Of a stretch of 42,892 bases of DNA, positions 1 through 12,424 are shown piece by piece. Positions within the stretch are counted from its first letter, which is position 1, and each line of letters starts with the position of its first letter. The position numbers were made by a program, and so were the translations under genes. The notes beneath the pieces are model-generated. The model was not told the origin of the DNA. It worked only from the letters and a program-made list of their open reading frames with translations, and did no database searches. This stretch comes from Chara braunii (lineage: Eukaryota; Streptophyta; Charophyceae; Charales; Characeae): positions 2,789,016 through 2,831,907 of the forward strand of contig BFEA01000142.1 in NCBI GenBank assembly GCA_003427395.1, read 5' to 3'.

Positions 1-452
1 AGATGTAACACACCAGTATGGATTTTACAATAGCAGTTGGTCGTCTTTGTGGTCTTCCCAGGATTGCATCTTCTCTGCTTTCCAGATTGACAACCAGCTG
101 AACTCTTCGTTGAGTTTGAATAGCACAGCATGTCCAGGTTTTGCGGTTTCCAGCAGGTACTCCAAAAAAAGAAAAGGAAATACCACCAGGCCCCAAGACT
201 CAGTCAAGACTCAGTCAAGAAGTTCACCAATTGCACGAAGGGAGAGGGACAGTTCACCCCTTAGCCCTCGCGTCCAGAGGGAATGGGCAGGGGACCTGTG
301 CTTAGTATCTCCTTCATTATGCGGTCATGTAGGCAATCAACTTAAGCTAGCTGTCGTGTCGTGGTCTCTTATGCTGATCTCTGATCTCCGTAGGTACATC
401 CTCCAGCTTACCGTCAGTTCTGTCAAAGCAATAATTTTGTCAGTTCAAACCA
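1..452. other. intergenic, nothing identified
   Basis: I see no gene here. Short open frames on both strands lack recognisable domains. The minus-strand frame over roughly 25-207 looks somewhat protein-like (rich in W, K and E), but I cannot assign it to a family. Confidence 0.4.
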
Positions 453-600
453 TCAACCATATTGTTCAGGGATGCTGGACCCGATTTCTAGCAGGTGCTG
501 CTCCCCACCAATAGATGGAGCCTCCTCGGGCTAGCGGTGCCTGCTCCTATCAGCACCCTTAGCACCACCTCGGGCAGTTCTTTTGAAAACAAAAGAAAAA
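453..600 (+). repeat. SINE-like interspersed repeat, copy 1 (CAATAGATGGAG family)
   Basis: The sequence from ATTGTTCAGGGATGCTGGAC through CACCAATAGATGGAG to TATCAGCACCCT recurs, diverged, at 32127-32335. A shorter piece recurs near 33898-33950. Both longer copies end in an A-rich tract (here about 585-605), the usual mark of poly(A)-primed retroposons. No coding capacity is visible, and I could not define a pol III A or B box, so SINE is an inference. Confidence 0.45.
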
Positions 601-1955
601 AAAAGGAAGGATTGTGTCTCCCCTCGGTGCTGATAGCCACCACTTTCTTTTTTTCTTCCTCCCCCCCCTCCCCCCCTTACACACCCCACAAAACAGGGCC
701 TTATGGTCCTGGCTCCATATGATACCCACCACTTTCTATAAGGCTTTTTCTATAAGTTCGCCAAGGGGCTTGTGCTAGAGGCCCTGGGCTCCGTGTTCCC
801 TCCGAGATAACAGAGATCCCAATTATACTGTGATGGCTTGAGTTAGGGCTTGTATATGCTGTCCTGCCCTCCAGAGCCAGCCCAGTGACACTCTGAGCTT
901 TTCTTCGGACTTTCGGCAGCACAGTTCTGATGTTGCGAAGAACAATTGTTCCTTTTCATTCTGAATCTGTTGGTTGTTAAGGGGTTGGAGCTTACACCAC
1001 CAGTACGTTTCCCTGCCATTTTGCAGAAACGCGCCGTGCATGCTGGCTCGTCAGGCGAGATGCACCAGGGTGCCATTTTGCCCGCAATCCATCCAGGCAA
1101 GACGGGTTGCATGCAAGGCCCAATTTGCCTGGATGGATTTGGGGCGAAATGGCACCCCGGTGCAAAATGGCTGGGCAATGTACTGGTGATTGAGGCGCGT
1201 TCGCTTTAGGGGTCAGTTCTGTGAAAATGGTTGGCGTGATTTTATCCCAGGCTGACTGGATTTAGTTCCAGCCCTCCGATTCGAGCGTGCTTTTGGCAAA
1301 GGACGGTAGCATAGTGCAAAGGTAGACATCCCGGCAGGTCTGGGTGAGTTTCATTCTTGGGTCAATATGTATATCACCCATCTGAATCCAAAATTTCTCT
1401 TCTTCACCAAGCCCCGCTTTCATTGGCCATTTGGCAAGCAATGCTGTGACGAACCAATTTCTGTTCCGTGCGATTTTCTGCACGATAACAATGAGGGGTC
1501 CTAAGCTGGGAAGGTTGGGCCAATTATGGGAGATGGGATCCGACGGGAAAATTGCATCGGTGTCCTTGTTTGTCTGTCTTTTTACGTCGCTTCTTTTCGG
1601 ATGGCTGGGGCCAGGGCTGGGCAAGTCCCGGGATGATCGATTGAGTGGCTGGCGCGCCGACGGAGGCGCGAGTAATAATGGTTGACGTCGCTTCTGCTGT
1701 CGGGTTTTTGGGCGTGATAATCGCGCGGGAATTTTGCATGTTTCTTTTCGAATTTCTTTTTCGAATCTTCTCGAGCCCTCGATGGCTCTCGAAATTTTGG
1801 ACTTTCTTTTCGGAATTTGTGCTTTATTGGAAGTTCTTTTTGCATTTTGCATTGGCTAGGAATTTAGGAATTCAGGATTTATTTTGCCGCGCGGTGCTTT
1901 TTGCTCGCGCGGTGGTTTTTGCGGCTGCAACGGGGCTCTGATTAGTCGGCGCCCT
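601..1955. other. intergenic, no recognisable gene
   Basis: A C-rich tract lies at about 660-677 and the rest is unique-looking sequence. Open frames of up to about 196 codons on the minus strand (1262-1852) have basic, low-complexity translations without known motifs. I see no RNA gene. Confidence 0.4.
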
Positions 1956-2232
1956 TAATCTTGTGTGTAACTGTAATTTTGGGCAGGGCGCCTTTGTAAC
2001 TGTATCTCTCTTCTTGAGCTTCGTTTTTCCCGCCCTCTCTCTCTTGTGTTGTGTCTGCCCTCCCTCTTCTGTGTTGTGTCTAGTTGGCCCGCGGGATGCA
2101 TGATCAGATCGGTGCGTGGAGAGGGGCTGCGTCCCCCACGCCGCGATTTGGCCATGCAGAGCGTAGGCACTCCCTCCCCTTCTCTCTTTCTAAGTCTTTG
2201 CAATTCCGCGTTCTTCGCGCATGCATGCACGC

Positions 2233-2239
2233 TATAAAT
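2233..2239 (+). promoter_or_regulatory. TATA box of repeat block A
   Basis: TATAAAT lies 3' of a GCATGCATGC stretch. The equivalent box in block B is at 10841-10847, so the element is conserved between copies. No transcript start is proven. Confidence 0.4.
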
Positions 2240-2497
2240 TTCGGTTGCGCGATTAGATAACTCTCTTAAACAGTTGTTGGAAGCTCGAGGTAGCGCAATC
2301 AGTGAGGATCGGCTCACGAGCGAACTAAGAGGTGAGTTGAAGTGGGAGTTGGGCGACCCGACGAGCTGGTGCCAAATGTGCGGTGTCGACGCGTAGGCTA
2401 CGACGGACTGTGGCACGCGGGCGAACCTGACGGGCACAGGAGGACTAAGCGGGGTGACAACTTCGTGGGTTGGTGCGTGACGACGAACTGTCTGCAT

Positions 2498-2499
<2 letters not shown>

Positions 2500-2572
<73 letters not shown>
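2500..2572. repeat. (GA)n microsatellite
   Basis: An uninterrupted AG dinucleotide run of about 36 units. It creates spurious open frames of RERERE or SLSLSL type on both strands. Confidence 0.97.
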
Positions 2573-2574
<2 letters not shown>

Positions 2575-4285
2575 GAGATGGATGGATGTGGGATTGTGCT
2601 TTTTCTTTGTCTTCTCCAATCTTGTACATAAGTTTTGCGGCTTCGGGCGATCCGCCCTTATTTTTCGATTCGGCATCTCTCCTTGTTTTCACCTCTGATT
2701 GGAGCTCTTTCTCGATCTTGATCTCCTCCTTTTTTTTTGTGTATGACGGATGGATGGGTTCTGCATAAGGGATGGTTTAATGACGTGCTTATTGTTTCTC
2801 TTTCTGCTCGTCCTAGCTTGCGATGAATGGCTAATGACAGGAGTTGATGTTGTTCCGATGTCGAATGTATGATGCAATGTCACTTTGCATAAAAGGGAAT
2901 ATTTGCTGACCATGGGATCACTGAATGATTAGATAATTGGGTGATTGCCTAGGCCACGTGGCGATTTTGCATGTAGAACTGAAATCTCACTTTTGCACGA
3001 AAATCAGCCAAACGGCCCGTGTGCGATCGAACACCTTGTGTGCGCACGTGTAAGCGCGATCAGATCAACACGGCCTACATGTGTCCACACGCGGGCAATT
3101 CACGATCACTGATGAACTTGGCACCTCCAATATCGAGATAAGTGTGGAATTGTCCTTTTTGCAAGAACTTGAGCCGGCAGGGATTTCCGCAACCATACCC
3201 GGAACTCCCTTGCCAGTCGAAGCACGACCAGGTGCGTGCATAGTCACGAACAGATCCTGCGCCCACACGTGTAAACCCGGCCAAAAGGGACAAGGCCTAC
3301 ACGCGTGTCTGAACCTGCATGCAGACGATGACAACATTTTCGCTGAACTGACAAGATGTCGTACATCTCTGGGTACCGAGAATACTGGGAGGAAGAAGAG
3401 CTTAGGCTGTGGAATCCGGAATTCCCCTGTCTAACTGAGAACGACCGACTGTGTGCCAAGGACTTTCGCCGCGCCATAACCGGCGACCCGAGGTGCCCCG
3501 ACTACCCGACCACTTACAATACTCAGTATTTCATATCCCCCGGCTTCGTCGTCATCACTACCAATTTCCCTCCCTTCCATCTCCTCCTCCCATACCACCA
3601 ACTCACGGTGGTGCCGTGGAATTCCATAGCCCCGTATTGGCCCCACACGCCGTGCAGAAATTACAGACGACGCGGCAACCGCCGAGCCTCGGGAATTACA
3701 GAGCCTAACCATAATGCGTGACGTCAATTGCCACGTGTCCACACCCGAAGGTCCGACTCGTAGAAATCGCAGCCCGCACGGACGGACCTCTCTCGAACCG
3801 CCGTCACTAAAACGGGCGGATCGGACGGCCCAAGATGCACCGCGCATGCCATCTGCCTTATGATGCACGACATTGACCACCATCAGACCGAAGGTAACCC
3901 GCCCCTTGGCCTCATTGCACCTATACCCTTAAAGCCTTGCCACAGGAGATCTCAATTCTGACCTGGGACTCCACCCCCAATTTCCCAAAAATCCTTGGCA
4001 CACCCCTTTTTGCACTTCCAGACCCACATCCCACTCCAATCAGGAACTCGCATCAGGCGTGAGGTTGGGCGTCACAATGCAATGATCTGGTCCTCGGGTC
4101 TAGTATTCCCATACCTTATCTTTAAGTGGAGATGACTGTCCTTCAAGCTACCTTAGAGGTGAAGGATTGGCGTTCTTCCCCTGTCGGGGTCCAAAGAAAA
4201 CATGCACCTTTTCTCCTTATCATTGTGTATACCTCATCCTCCAAGCCTCTTAATCGTCCAGCTAACCAGAGTTATGAGAAGGCTA

Positions 4286-4390
4286 CCGTCTTCACCCGAA
4301 TAGAACGCCCGGTCATTATAGTTGCATCTGGTCTGAGAGTTGCCCCAAATACGGCTATAATGACCGGGCGTTTTATTCGGGTGAAGATGG
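4286..4390. mobile_element. 105-bp foldback MITE, copy 1
   Basis: Inverted arms CCGTCTTCACCCGAAT / ATTCGGGTGAAGATGG continue inward through GCCCGGTCATTATAG / CTATAATGACCGGGC around a short centre, so nearly the whole element folds into one hairpin. It is flanked by TA (4284-4285 and 4391-4392), the duplication typical of Tc1/mariner-related (Stowaway-like) MITEs. It has no coding capacity and belongs to the family found in the Hsp70 introns. Confidence 0.85.
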
Positions 4391-4647
4391 TAGGGTGGAG
4401 ATAATCAGAGCTCTTCCCAGCAGCGACAATAACGAAGTATTGTTCCCATGATCAATGCATGAGATCACTATACAACATAATATAGTCTTGAAATTGTATC
4501 GTCTTTTGCAGAGAGATCTGGACTCCCAGCTCGGGTGCGTTTCATGGCCCATGAGATGGCCAGCTCCATAGCATGTACACTGACTTGTTCAAGTTTACTG
4601 ATGCCTCTCACATATTTGCATAGGTGAGAAAATCCAGTGGGGTGAAG

Positions 4648-5665
4648 TTTTTTTTTTTTTTTTTTTTTTTTTCCACAGTTGAAACCGGCCTCTTCACCCA
4701 TAGTGGGGCGTCAGATGTAACATTCATTTTCTAGCCTTTACAACTATTAAAAGAAAATGCTGATATGGAGGTCTAATTCTCCGTTTCTCCTTCTTCTTCA
4801 AGCGTATCCTTTCCATACCATGACAGCGGTACTATTGCATTATGGGGTAATGCGAAAAGGTACAGGAACTCTTGAGCATGGCAGAGAGGTATTGAGGGAT
4901 CCACCAAAGTCCATTCATTTAATTTCAACTTGTAGTTCCTGATGAGGTTTTGTTCCTCATTCATTTCAGCACTTTCCCATTCCACCCTCCCTATGTTTCC
5001 CCTTTTCCCCCCACCGAGCCAGTTACTGCTGAATTTTTGGAATATTTCCTTAATTTCTGTTTTAGAAGAATTAAATTGAATTTTTTCTTTGAGGTTGGTC
5101 CATTGATCGTGTATGTGAGTTTGAATTTGCTGTTTTATGGTGTCGGTGAATTCCGGGCCATCTAATCTAACACCCTCCCATTCATAGGTGTTCCTCCTCT
5201 GCCAGATAGCCCAGAGATTCTGCCTAAGGTAAACATATTTTGGGTGAAGTTATCCTCCGGTTCTGGGGACCAGTGCGCCAACAAGATTGTCTTCCATTCC
5301 CAAGGCCATTTATGTTTTTCTAATTGATCCCATATTCGATCCCACCATCGCCAAAGCCAGACTGAGCCAAGGCACTCACGAAATAAATGCTCTATTGTTT
5401 CTGGTATCTTTCTACTTGGGAACGCTTCTTTGCAAAGTTTGCACCATGGGTCTGCAATGCCCCTTTTCTCTAGTGATGATCTGTCTATCAGCCAGTCATT
5501 GGTGGGGAGGCACCGGTGTTCAATCTACCACTGAAGGGATACTCTCTTGGACGGTTTGATCTTAGTTTCTTTGAACCATTTAATGCCTCCTAGATCATCC
5601 TTGTTGATATTCAACTGTTTCATCCATCTCTCCATCACCTTGTCCTTCTGACTTAGTATAAATTA
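4648..5665 (-). pseudogene. 5'-truncated LINE (non-LTR retrotransposon) tail with zf-RVT remnant
   Basis: On the minus strand, 5518 down to 5342 translates as HRCLPTNDWLIDRSSLEKRG, then DPWCKLC, then IEHLFREC and a W-rich segment. This is the C-x2-C...H...C pattern of the reverse-transcriptase zinc-binding domain (zf-RVT) that closes ORF2 of plant L1-type LINEs. An in-frame stop at 5525-5527 lies just upstream of HRCLPT, and a frame change is needed after the W-rich segment to reach a further LINE-like stretch (NLWAIWQRRN). The minus-strand end at 4672-4648 is a 25-base A tract, as expected for a target-primed 3' end. The element is 5'-truncated and dead. No reverse transcriptase core is present. 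Confidence 0.7.
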
Positions 5666-5679
5666 AGGAAACCTACTTT

Positions 5680-6135
5680 TATAAGGAAAGTGTTGCCCAA
5701 TTTTTTACTCAATTAGATAATTTTACAAATGTTAGCTTTGTGGAGTTGAAATTGGTTTTAGATTTTGTATTTAGCTTTGTGCAAATTTTGAAAATACACT
5801 TTTTCTAGAGAGAGTGTTGCCAAAATTTCTATAAATCTAAGGAGTTGGTTGATTTTTGTCTTAGCAAAAATTAACTTTTGTTGTTGAGTTTATAACTCTT
5901 CTAAAGGGAATGTTGCCCAATTTTTTACTAAACCAGAGGGGTAAACAAAATCTAACTCCGTACAGTCAAAAGTCGTTTCTTGATCTCATATTCAGTTGAG
6001 TATGAAATATGAAAAGGCGCTTTCTTTAGAGAAAGTGTTGCCAAAATATTTCTAGTTTTGATGATTTTGAATATATTTTGGAATGAAAAACTTTCGTGAT
6101 CCACCTTATATAAGGGAGATGCTGCCGGAATTTTT
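5680..6135 (+). repeat. five degenerate repeats of purine tract + TGTTGCC
   Basis: A purine-rich stretch followed by TGTTGCCcaa or TGTTGCCaaa recurs with TGTTGC at 5691, 5815, 5911, 6036 and 6120 (TGCTGCC in the last), at spacings of about 124, 96, 125 and 84 bases in AT-rich DNA. Each unit resembles the polypurine-tract/TG junction of an LTR retrotransposon. No flanking gag-pol was found, so this may be only a decayed tandem repeat. Confidence 0.45.
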
Positions 6136-8317
6136 CTGACCTCATATATATTATATAGAGTTACGTTTAAACTTAGTTTTGTGAGAAATTTGAGTGCGAT
6201 GTGATATGGGGGGTTATTCTCCATTCACTTAAGTGTAGCTTTGGGAATTGACCTGTGTTGTGTAACAAGTCTCATTTGGCATTTCGATTCAAGATCTGAC
6301 TAGTTTCAGCCCGATCCTATGAGGATCATCTTCTGTCATCTTTCGATAATAGGTCAGTTTCCAACTCAACTCTAACACATTCTTGCTAGTGGTTGAAGTT
6401 GATCCGGTGTAACGCGTTGTCTGTCGATGTTGAATCTTTTGTGTGATTGCAGGTATGTTCAGGATTGACTTTGTCTGCGGTCATCTGTATATTTTGAAGG
6501 AAGTCACACTGTGATTGTGAGAGTGATCACCTTGTGTCATATAACCCCGTTGTATTTATATTTTGTGTATCAGCGCGGTCTACTATAACCGTGCACAAAG
6601 ATCGAGTAGATTTGTGTTGAGAGAAAAAAAAAATCTCTTTTTACCTTGTTTTTTTATAATTTTTATAGTTGGATGTTAAGGTCTGTGTCGGTTGTCAAAG
6701 TCAAACCCCTTGACTTGTTTCCAGACCTTCGATGATGGAGCCCCACTCCTAAGGTCAGGGGCATTTGGCCACCATAAAGGGTCGAAGCCTTCCTACCACT
6801 CACAGACGTAGGGCACAAAAGAGGGTAGGTCTCGCAATCGCAGTCGCAATTGTCTTGTATCGAGAGATTAACCTCTCGAGACGCGTGTCAGTCGACACTC
6901 GAGTGTCGAAAGCAACTCTCAGAGTCATTGAGGGCCGCATGATTATGGGTACCGTATAGTACACTATCCTAGCAACTGCTTGTGTAACCATGCATGACTG
7001 ATCGATATGACAGGACCTACATCGCTGCGACATTTATTCAGAGTCTCGCGCGCGACGCTCTTTATCGTTTGTTGTCAAAAGGTTATGGGTTGGATACAAA
7101 GAAGGGAATAAGTTCGACTTATGTATGAAACTTGCTTTTATTTTTGTGAAGTGTGTCATATGGTTAGATGAAGCGTCCTAGTTGACTGGCGCTGGGTCAC
7201 ACTTGGGAAATCAGCCCCTAGAGGGACGACTCGTGTACAGGATCCGATTAAGGTGTTCGACCACACGTACCCCATATGCCACACCGTACCAAAAACGCTC
7301 TCGGTTGGGCCACCTCTGCGATTACATTTGAGTAGCTTTCGTATGTGGTTCGGTAGTCTGGCAGGGATACATCTATCCAATGGTGGTGACAGTCCCTTTG
7401 GTAGAGGTAAGTTGTGCCTCGCGTGACCCCTATCCTGTCGTAGGGGTTCCCGAGAGGTGCGGATGGCGCACTCGGCCGGAGCGACGAAAACTCAATCGCA
7501 ATGACGTCCTGCAAAATCCTGCGTGACGCGGTCGAGAAGGTCCCCCTGCGGGACCGATGCGCTCAACAGCGCCCCCCAATCCTTTTGTCAACTGTGGACC
7601 ACAATTGCTTCATCGAGAACCGAGTCTGTCCCTTGAAGCTTCCTAACAACGCCATCTCATTTCCATTGGACGCGGACCTTCATTTAGGGCATAGCCGTTA
7701 TTTTCACTTTTGACCTTCACTTAGGGTCGGAAAACTTTTGTGCAGGCGGCCCCTGCTGGGCACCGCCAAGGCATGGAGCCTTGCACAAAACTGAAAATAA
7801 TCAAATTTGAGGCGCTCATAATTTGGTTTTTTAAGTTGTCTTATCCTTATCGGAGCATAACTATAAATGTATTTTCTCTCACCTCATATATTTTAAATGG
7901 TTTTCTGCCATATCATGGAACATATTTTTTTCTTGTCACTACCTACCACTACTCCTAAGGCTATACAGGGGACCCTTGCAAGCATAGCTTTCAACCTTTC
8001 TTCGCTCTCTCGGTGGAAGGAGGTAATGGCATGTTTGCCCCTTTGCCCTGGCGTTTACGGTGTAAGGTTGGGGCCGCCAATGACAGTCTGGCTAACACAA
8101 GGACCGAGCATTTGCCAGTAACTGCACCTCCTTTTTCATCTTCTTCCCCTCCCATTGAGTAACAGTAGCGTCTAAAGTCAACACTCTCTCACACACCATA
8201 CACAACCCACTCACATACGCACTCACACACACATATTCACACCCATGTTGGCCGAATAACGTACTTATACCTACTGGGAGGATCCAACAGACTATCTCGG
8301 TTGGTTGGCACCAAGCA
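6136..8317. other. intergenic, no gene recognised
   Basis: The sequence is AT-rich up to about 6660 and more GC-balanced afterwards. The phrase CCTAAGGCTATACAGGGGACC and what follows (about 7955-7995) resembles 31698-31740, so a dispersed repeat is present. A short (CA)-rich stretch lies at about 8205-8245. No open frame shows a domain I recognise. Confidence 0.4.
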
Positions 8318-8397
8318 TTTCGTAGGCAGCCATGGGGATTTGGACCTATGCTCACCTGAATGCCACTTGCGTGGCTAACCAGTTGAGCTAGGTGCTC
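8318..8397 (-). repeat. tRNA-derived SINE head
   Basis: On the minus strand, an A-box match TAGCTCAACTGG (8390-8379) is followed after 32 bases by a B-box match GGTCCAAATCCCC (8346-8334). This is the exact internal-promoter spacing of a tRNA. The would-be acceptor ends (GAGCACC and GGCTGCC) do not pair and no good anticodon stem forms, so it is not a working tRNA. A tRNA-related SINE with its body towards lower coordinates (to about 8100) is the likeliest reading. Confidence 0.6.
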
Positions 8398-9335
8398 ATA
8401 CTCAGTTTGGCGAGAATATATTTTTCAAATTTTCATAGACTAAATGTTTTTGGTTGATCCTTTCACTTCTTACCTCTGAATAAGGTTCTCGCTCCACTAC
8501 TCTCGACTCTCAAAAATTTCCGCAAGTAGTTCTACACCCTCGCGACTCTCAAAATTCCCTACCTCGATTCACTTGGGGCCTCGTTAGACCCTCCTTGGAA
8601 ATCCATTTTTTAGGAAATAGACATCGTTACACCGCATCCTAAATCACCAAATTCCTTGAATGAATGTGAAACCGCTCCTGAGAGATTTCCTTCGATTCCT
8701 CAGAATCCCCAACCAAAACGTCATTGGATTCAAGGGGTCCTCGTGAGGTTCCTTGGGTTCAAGGAGCCGTGATTAATGGAGTGTTTTGGAGCGTGTGCCG
8801 ACAAAAAAATTTGGAGTCCATGTTGGTGCATAGGTCGTCCATGGTCCATTGGGTGGACATCGTCGGCCTCCAGTACACGAAGGGGCCCCAAACGGCCTTC
8901 CACTGTCACCGTTGGCATGAAAATGCATGGGGGTGGTTCTTCAGCTACAAGGTGCAGGGGGTTTCATGCGCACGTTACCGACCGTGGTGTCCAACGATCG
9001 AATTTTTTTATTTTTCTTCAAGCAATGTTGAAACATTGTCGGTCAATTGCAGTCTTCCTAGCGTGTGTTGGTCAGTTATTGTCGGCCGCATTGATGCAAG
9101 CTTTGTTTGGTACACGCCTCGCATGTTGCGAATCATGGCAGACGTCCTCCGACGGTTCCCGCTCCTGCTGCTGAACACTCTTCTCCTGCTCCTTGTCGTG
9201 TTGTTCCACATGTGCATTGTTGTGTGGGGTCCTGACAGCAAACAGAAACACTGAACGCAGTGAACGGTGAGGAAGACGACGATGGACAGGCGGGAAACCT
9301 CCAGCAGCCAGCCGATGCTCGCCATTGATTACTCC

Positions 9336-9818
9336 ACTTCTCAACTTCTCCTTGTAGTAGCCCTCCGCTATGTCGTCAACCTGTCTGAGATCCTTCCATA
9401 TCCCTCCCATCCTTCTCCTCATCCACCGTCTCGACGTTGCCCGCGGGATCACACCCGATCCCATGGCGCACCAAAATGGATTTCGATAATGACACACAAC
9501 CGGGTGCATCCATCACTTGTTGCATCAACTGCCTTTGCCTGGGAACGAACAATCTCATTCGCAGGCGAGTTATCGTTCTCTCAATGCGATAATGCATGAC
9601 GACGGTTGACACAGCTGAGACCACCGTATTTCTCTCCGATGCAGTTAATGCCTTCGCACCACCCGGGAGCCCTCGTTCCATTGTCAGGACTTGCAATGTG
9701 CAAGCACCCACCACTCATTCGCCCGCCGGCGCCCTCACTGCACCTTCTGCACGTCGATGGGGACCTCGCTCGCACTCTCTACGTTTCACGGAAGCGTTAC
9801 GTTCGCGCTAAGCTGTGA
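9336..9818 (-). pseudogene. degenerate protein-like segment, possible transposase N-terminal remnant
   Basis: Minus-strand frames include an arginine-rich, coiled-coil-like piece (around 9600-9500, VVMHYRIERTITRLRMRL) and, in another frame at 9401-9336, IWKDLRQVDDIAEGYYKEKL. The spacing of W, D, D and Y in the latter resembles the region before the DDE domain in some Harbinger-type transposases as I recall them. Frame breaks are required and no DDE core is seen. The position inside the TIR-bounded element supports the idea. The family assignment is a guess. Confidence 0.22.
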
Positions 9819-11784
9819 CGGCCCGAACAGCATGCGGAACACGACGGCGATGTCGCATTAGAGAATTGTTACGCATGCACGCTACCTTGCCCAACATTCC
9901 AATGCCCTTCTTTTAAGCCATGGCCGCCATCACTCCTCTGCACAGACGTTTGTGACGAACTACTTTCCGAACCCGTGCTATCTTTCGTACCCTTTCTTTT
10001 GCTTGTATCATACCAACCCCATAAAAACCCCGTTTCGTTTTCTTGATTTCGGGTGCCGCATTTTTGGAAGCTTTTACGATTCCCGGGTTCTGCTTTTTCT
10101 TTTTTGCACTTCGGGAAATACATAGGAATTTACGTACGCCTTAGCGAGCGCACTGGGAATTGGGCCCGGCAGGTGGGAAGTCCGGGATAAGCAGAACTTC
10201 GACGTGTTTTTTTTGTGTGAATGTTCTCGGTCGCGTTGGGGAAAACTCTCGGAATTTTGTGGGGATACGAATAGGCGTGGGACTTTCTTTTCCCGCGTCG
10301 CTCTTTCGCGTGCGGATATGGTGATTTCAATTTTGAATTGGTAGGCAAGCTGTAACTGTTTTGGTGCCTTTTTCTCCTTTTTGTTGACGGTGTCGCGCAT
10401 GCAAAAGCTTTCTCCTCTCTGACCCCCGCATCGCTCCCTCCCGCGCTCCCTTCCCCTTCTCCCTCCTCTTTCTCTCTCCTCGTAACTGTTTTTCTTTCTC
10501 TCTCTCTCCCGCTTTGCTTTTTGCGCGCCTCTTTTCCTTTTCTTGATCATCTAAATCTGGGACTAGTCTTGCGCTACTCCTCGCGCCTTTTCTCTTCTCA
10601 CCCTCTGAGTCCAGCACACGACGCCCGGTCGATCCTTGGATAGCTCCCGCTCACCAATCAGGTACGTGGATCAATAGGATCTTCCTATTGCGCAACGAAT
10701 TTGATTGGTTGAACCTCGAGTCTCAAAGCATCAACATGGCTTCCACGGAGCGCTCTTCTCAAAGTCTTCTCCTCCTGCTTTTTTCCCTACACATTGACTT
10801 TCCCCCTGCCTTCTCTCCCCCTTGCCCCCCTTCTCACCACTATAAATTTTGCAAACGCGCATGCAAATCTCTCTTACGTTCTCGACTCTCAAGCCAGCTT
10901 CCGGGAAGCAATGGCTAGGCAGAGTGTTTGGTGCGAGTCGGAAAGTCCTGTCGGGCTGACGATAGGCTGGCCGGTTGCGCGCTTGATCGCCACGACGGAC
11001 TGTGGGATCGGGGCGAACCGCGCAGAGTTTACGTCAACGGGGTGACGATCGCAGTGGTGGGAGTTAGCACGCGACGACTGAGATCGTCGGTGCGGGTATG
11101 AGGATCGATGATTGGAGTTGAGTGAGTGATTGTCCTGGGGCCATATTGGAATCCACGGCGAATGCGCCTTTGTTGTTGCGGATTTCTATCTCTGGCGTGA
11201 GTGTGCGGCGGCAACGCCGAACTTCCTCTTCTCAAAATTTGTCCTCCTCTATCTCGACACTCCTCCCTCCTCTCTCCCTCTCTCTCTCTCTTTTATCTTT
11301 GAATGACGTCGAGTCTCGATCTCTTTCTCTCTCTCCAATGGGGATGAGTCTGCATGCTATTCCTGTGTGAAAGAACTTCTTCCGGAACTATTCCATTAGT
11401 TTCCTGGGTAGTCCCCCTATGCAAGAGCCCCGTCTTCGTGTCTTGTGAACGGTGGATGCGTGTGTATTGTTTCGCGATCCATCCTTTTGTCCCTGCGCAT
11501 ATCTCATTTTCGCACCTTCCACAGTGAATGAATGTATGGAGATCAGCGGTTCTTTGCGTTGATTAGATGATTGTTGTCGAGATTTTGTTCGAGAATGCAA
11601 GAGTGTTTAGATCTGTAGCTCTGAATGTACTGCACATGCCATCTGCCTTATGCTGCACGACCTCAGCACCCGAGCCACAGGGCGGCCTCGAGAAACAAGG
11701 CGCCTCGGATCAACGTCGCGTTGGCTCACCAAACCCGAGTCGCGGGCCGGTCCGTTAGTTACATGCATGACCAAGCTGATGAGT

Positions 11785-11786
<2 letters not shown>

Positions 11787-11854
<68 letters not shown>
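11787..11854. repeat. (TC)n microsatellite running into the gap
   Basis: A pure TC run that continues to the first N. The gap was probably caused by this repeat. Confidence 0.95.
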
Positions 11855-12424
11855 NNNNNNNNNNNNNNNNNNNNNNNNNNNNNNNNNNNNNNNNNNNNNN
11901 NNNNNNNNNNNNNNNNNNNNNNNNNNNNNNNNNNNNNNNNNNNNNNNNNNNNNNNNNNNNNNNNNNNNNNNNNNNNNNNNNNNNNNNNNNNNNNNNNNNN
12001 NNNNNNNNNNNNNNNNNNNNNNNNNNNNNNNNNNNNNNNNNNNNNNNNNNNNNNNNNNNNNNNNNNNNNNNNNNNNNNNNNNNNNNNNNNNNNNNNNNNN
12101 NNNNNNNNNNNNNNNNNNNNNNNNNNNNNNNNNNNNNNNNNNNNNNNNNNNNNNNNNNNNNNNNNNNNNNNNNNNNNNNNNNNNNNNNNNNNNNNNNNNN
12201 NNNNNNNNNNNNNNNNNNNNNNNNNNNNNNNNNNNNNNNNNNNNNNNNNNNNNNNNNNNNNNNNNNNNNNNNNNNNNNNNNNNNNNNNNNNNNNNNNNNN
12301 NNNNNNNNNNNNNNNNNNNNNNNNNNNNNNNNNNNNNNNNNNNNNNNNNNNNNNNNNNNNNNNNNNNNNNNNNNNNNNNNNNNNNNNNNNNNNNNNNNNN
12401 NNNNNNNNNNNNNNNNNNNNNNNN
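11855..12424. other. assembly gap (N) and low-quality flank
   Basis: 570 undetermined bases, with further isolated Ns at 12534-12573. Open frames crossing it are artefacts. Confidence 0.99.

Larger units (their letters stand above)
1956..4085 (+). repeat. dispersed repeat block A with TATA box (paired with block B)
   Basis: Several landmarks occur in the same order in the block at 10010-12742: a TATAAAT box (2233-2239 here, 10841-10847 there); the motif CGACGGACTGTGG followed by GGGCGAACC (2401-2426; 10993-11020); the phrase GCCATCTGCCTTATG (about 3848; about 11638); and a 3' module with AAAAATCCTTGGCACACCCC followed by GCGTGAGGTTGG (about 3988-4070; 12638-12736). The two blocks are copies of one multi-kb repeat that carries its own pol II-type promoter. 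I cannot tell whether it is an LTR, a transposon promoter or a duplicated gene remnant. Confidence 0.5.

Noticed and set aside
1955-2692. 245-codon minus-strand open frame
   Set aside because: It is kept open by the (GA)n repeat; the remainder has no domain and low-complexity composition.
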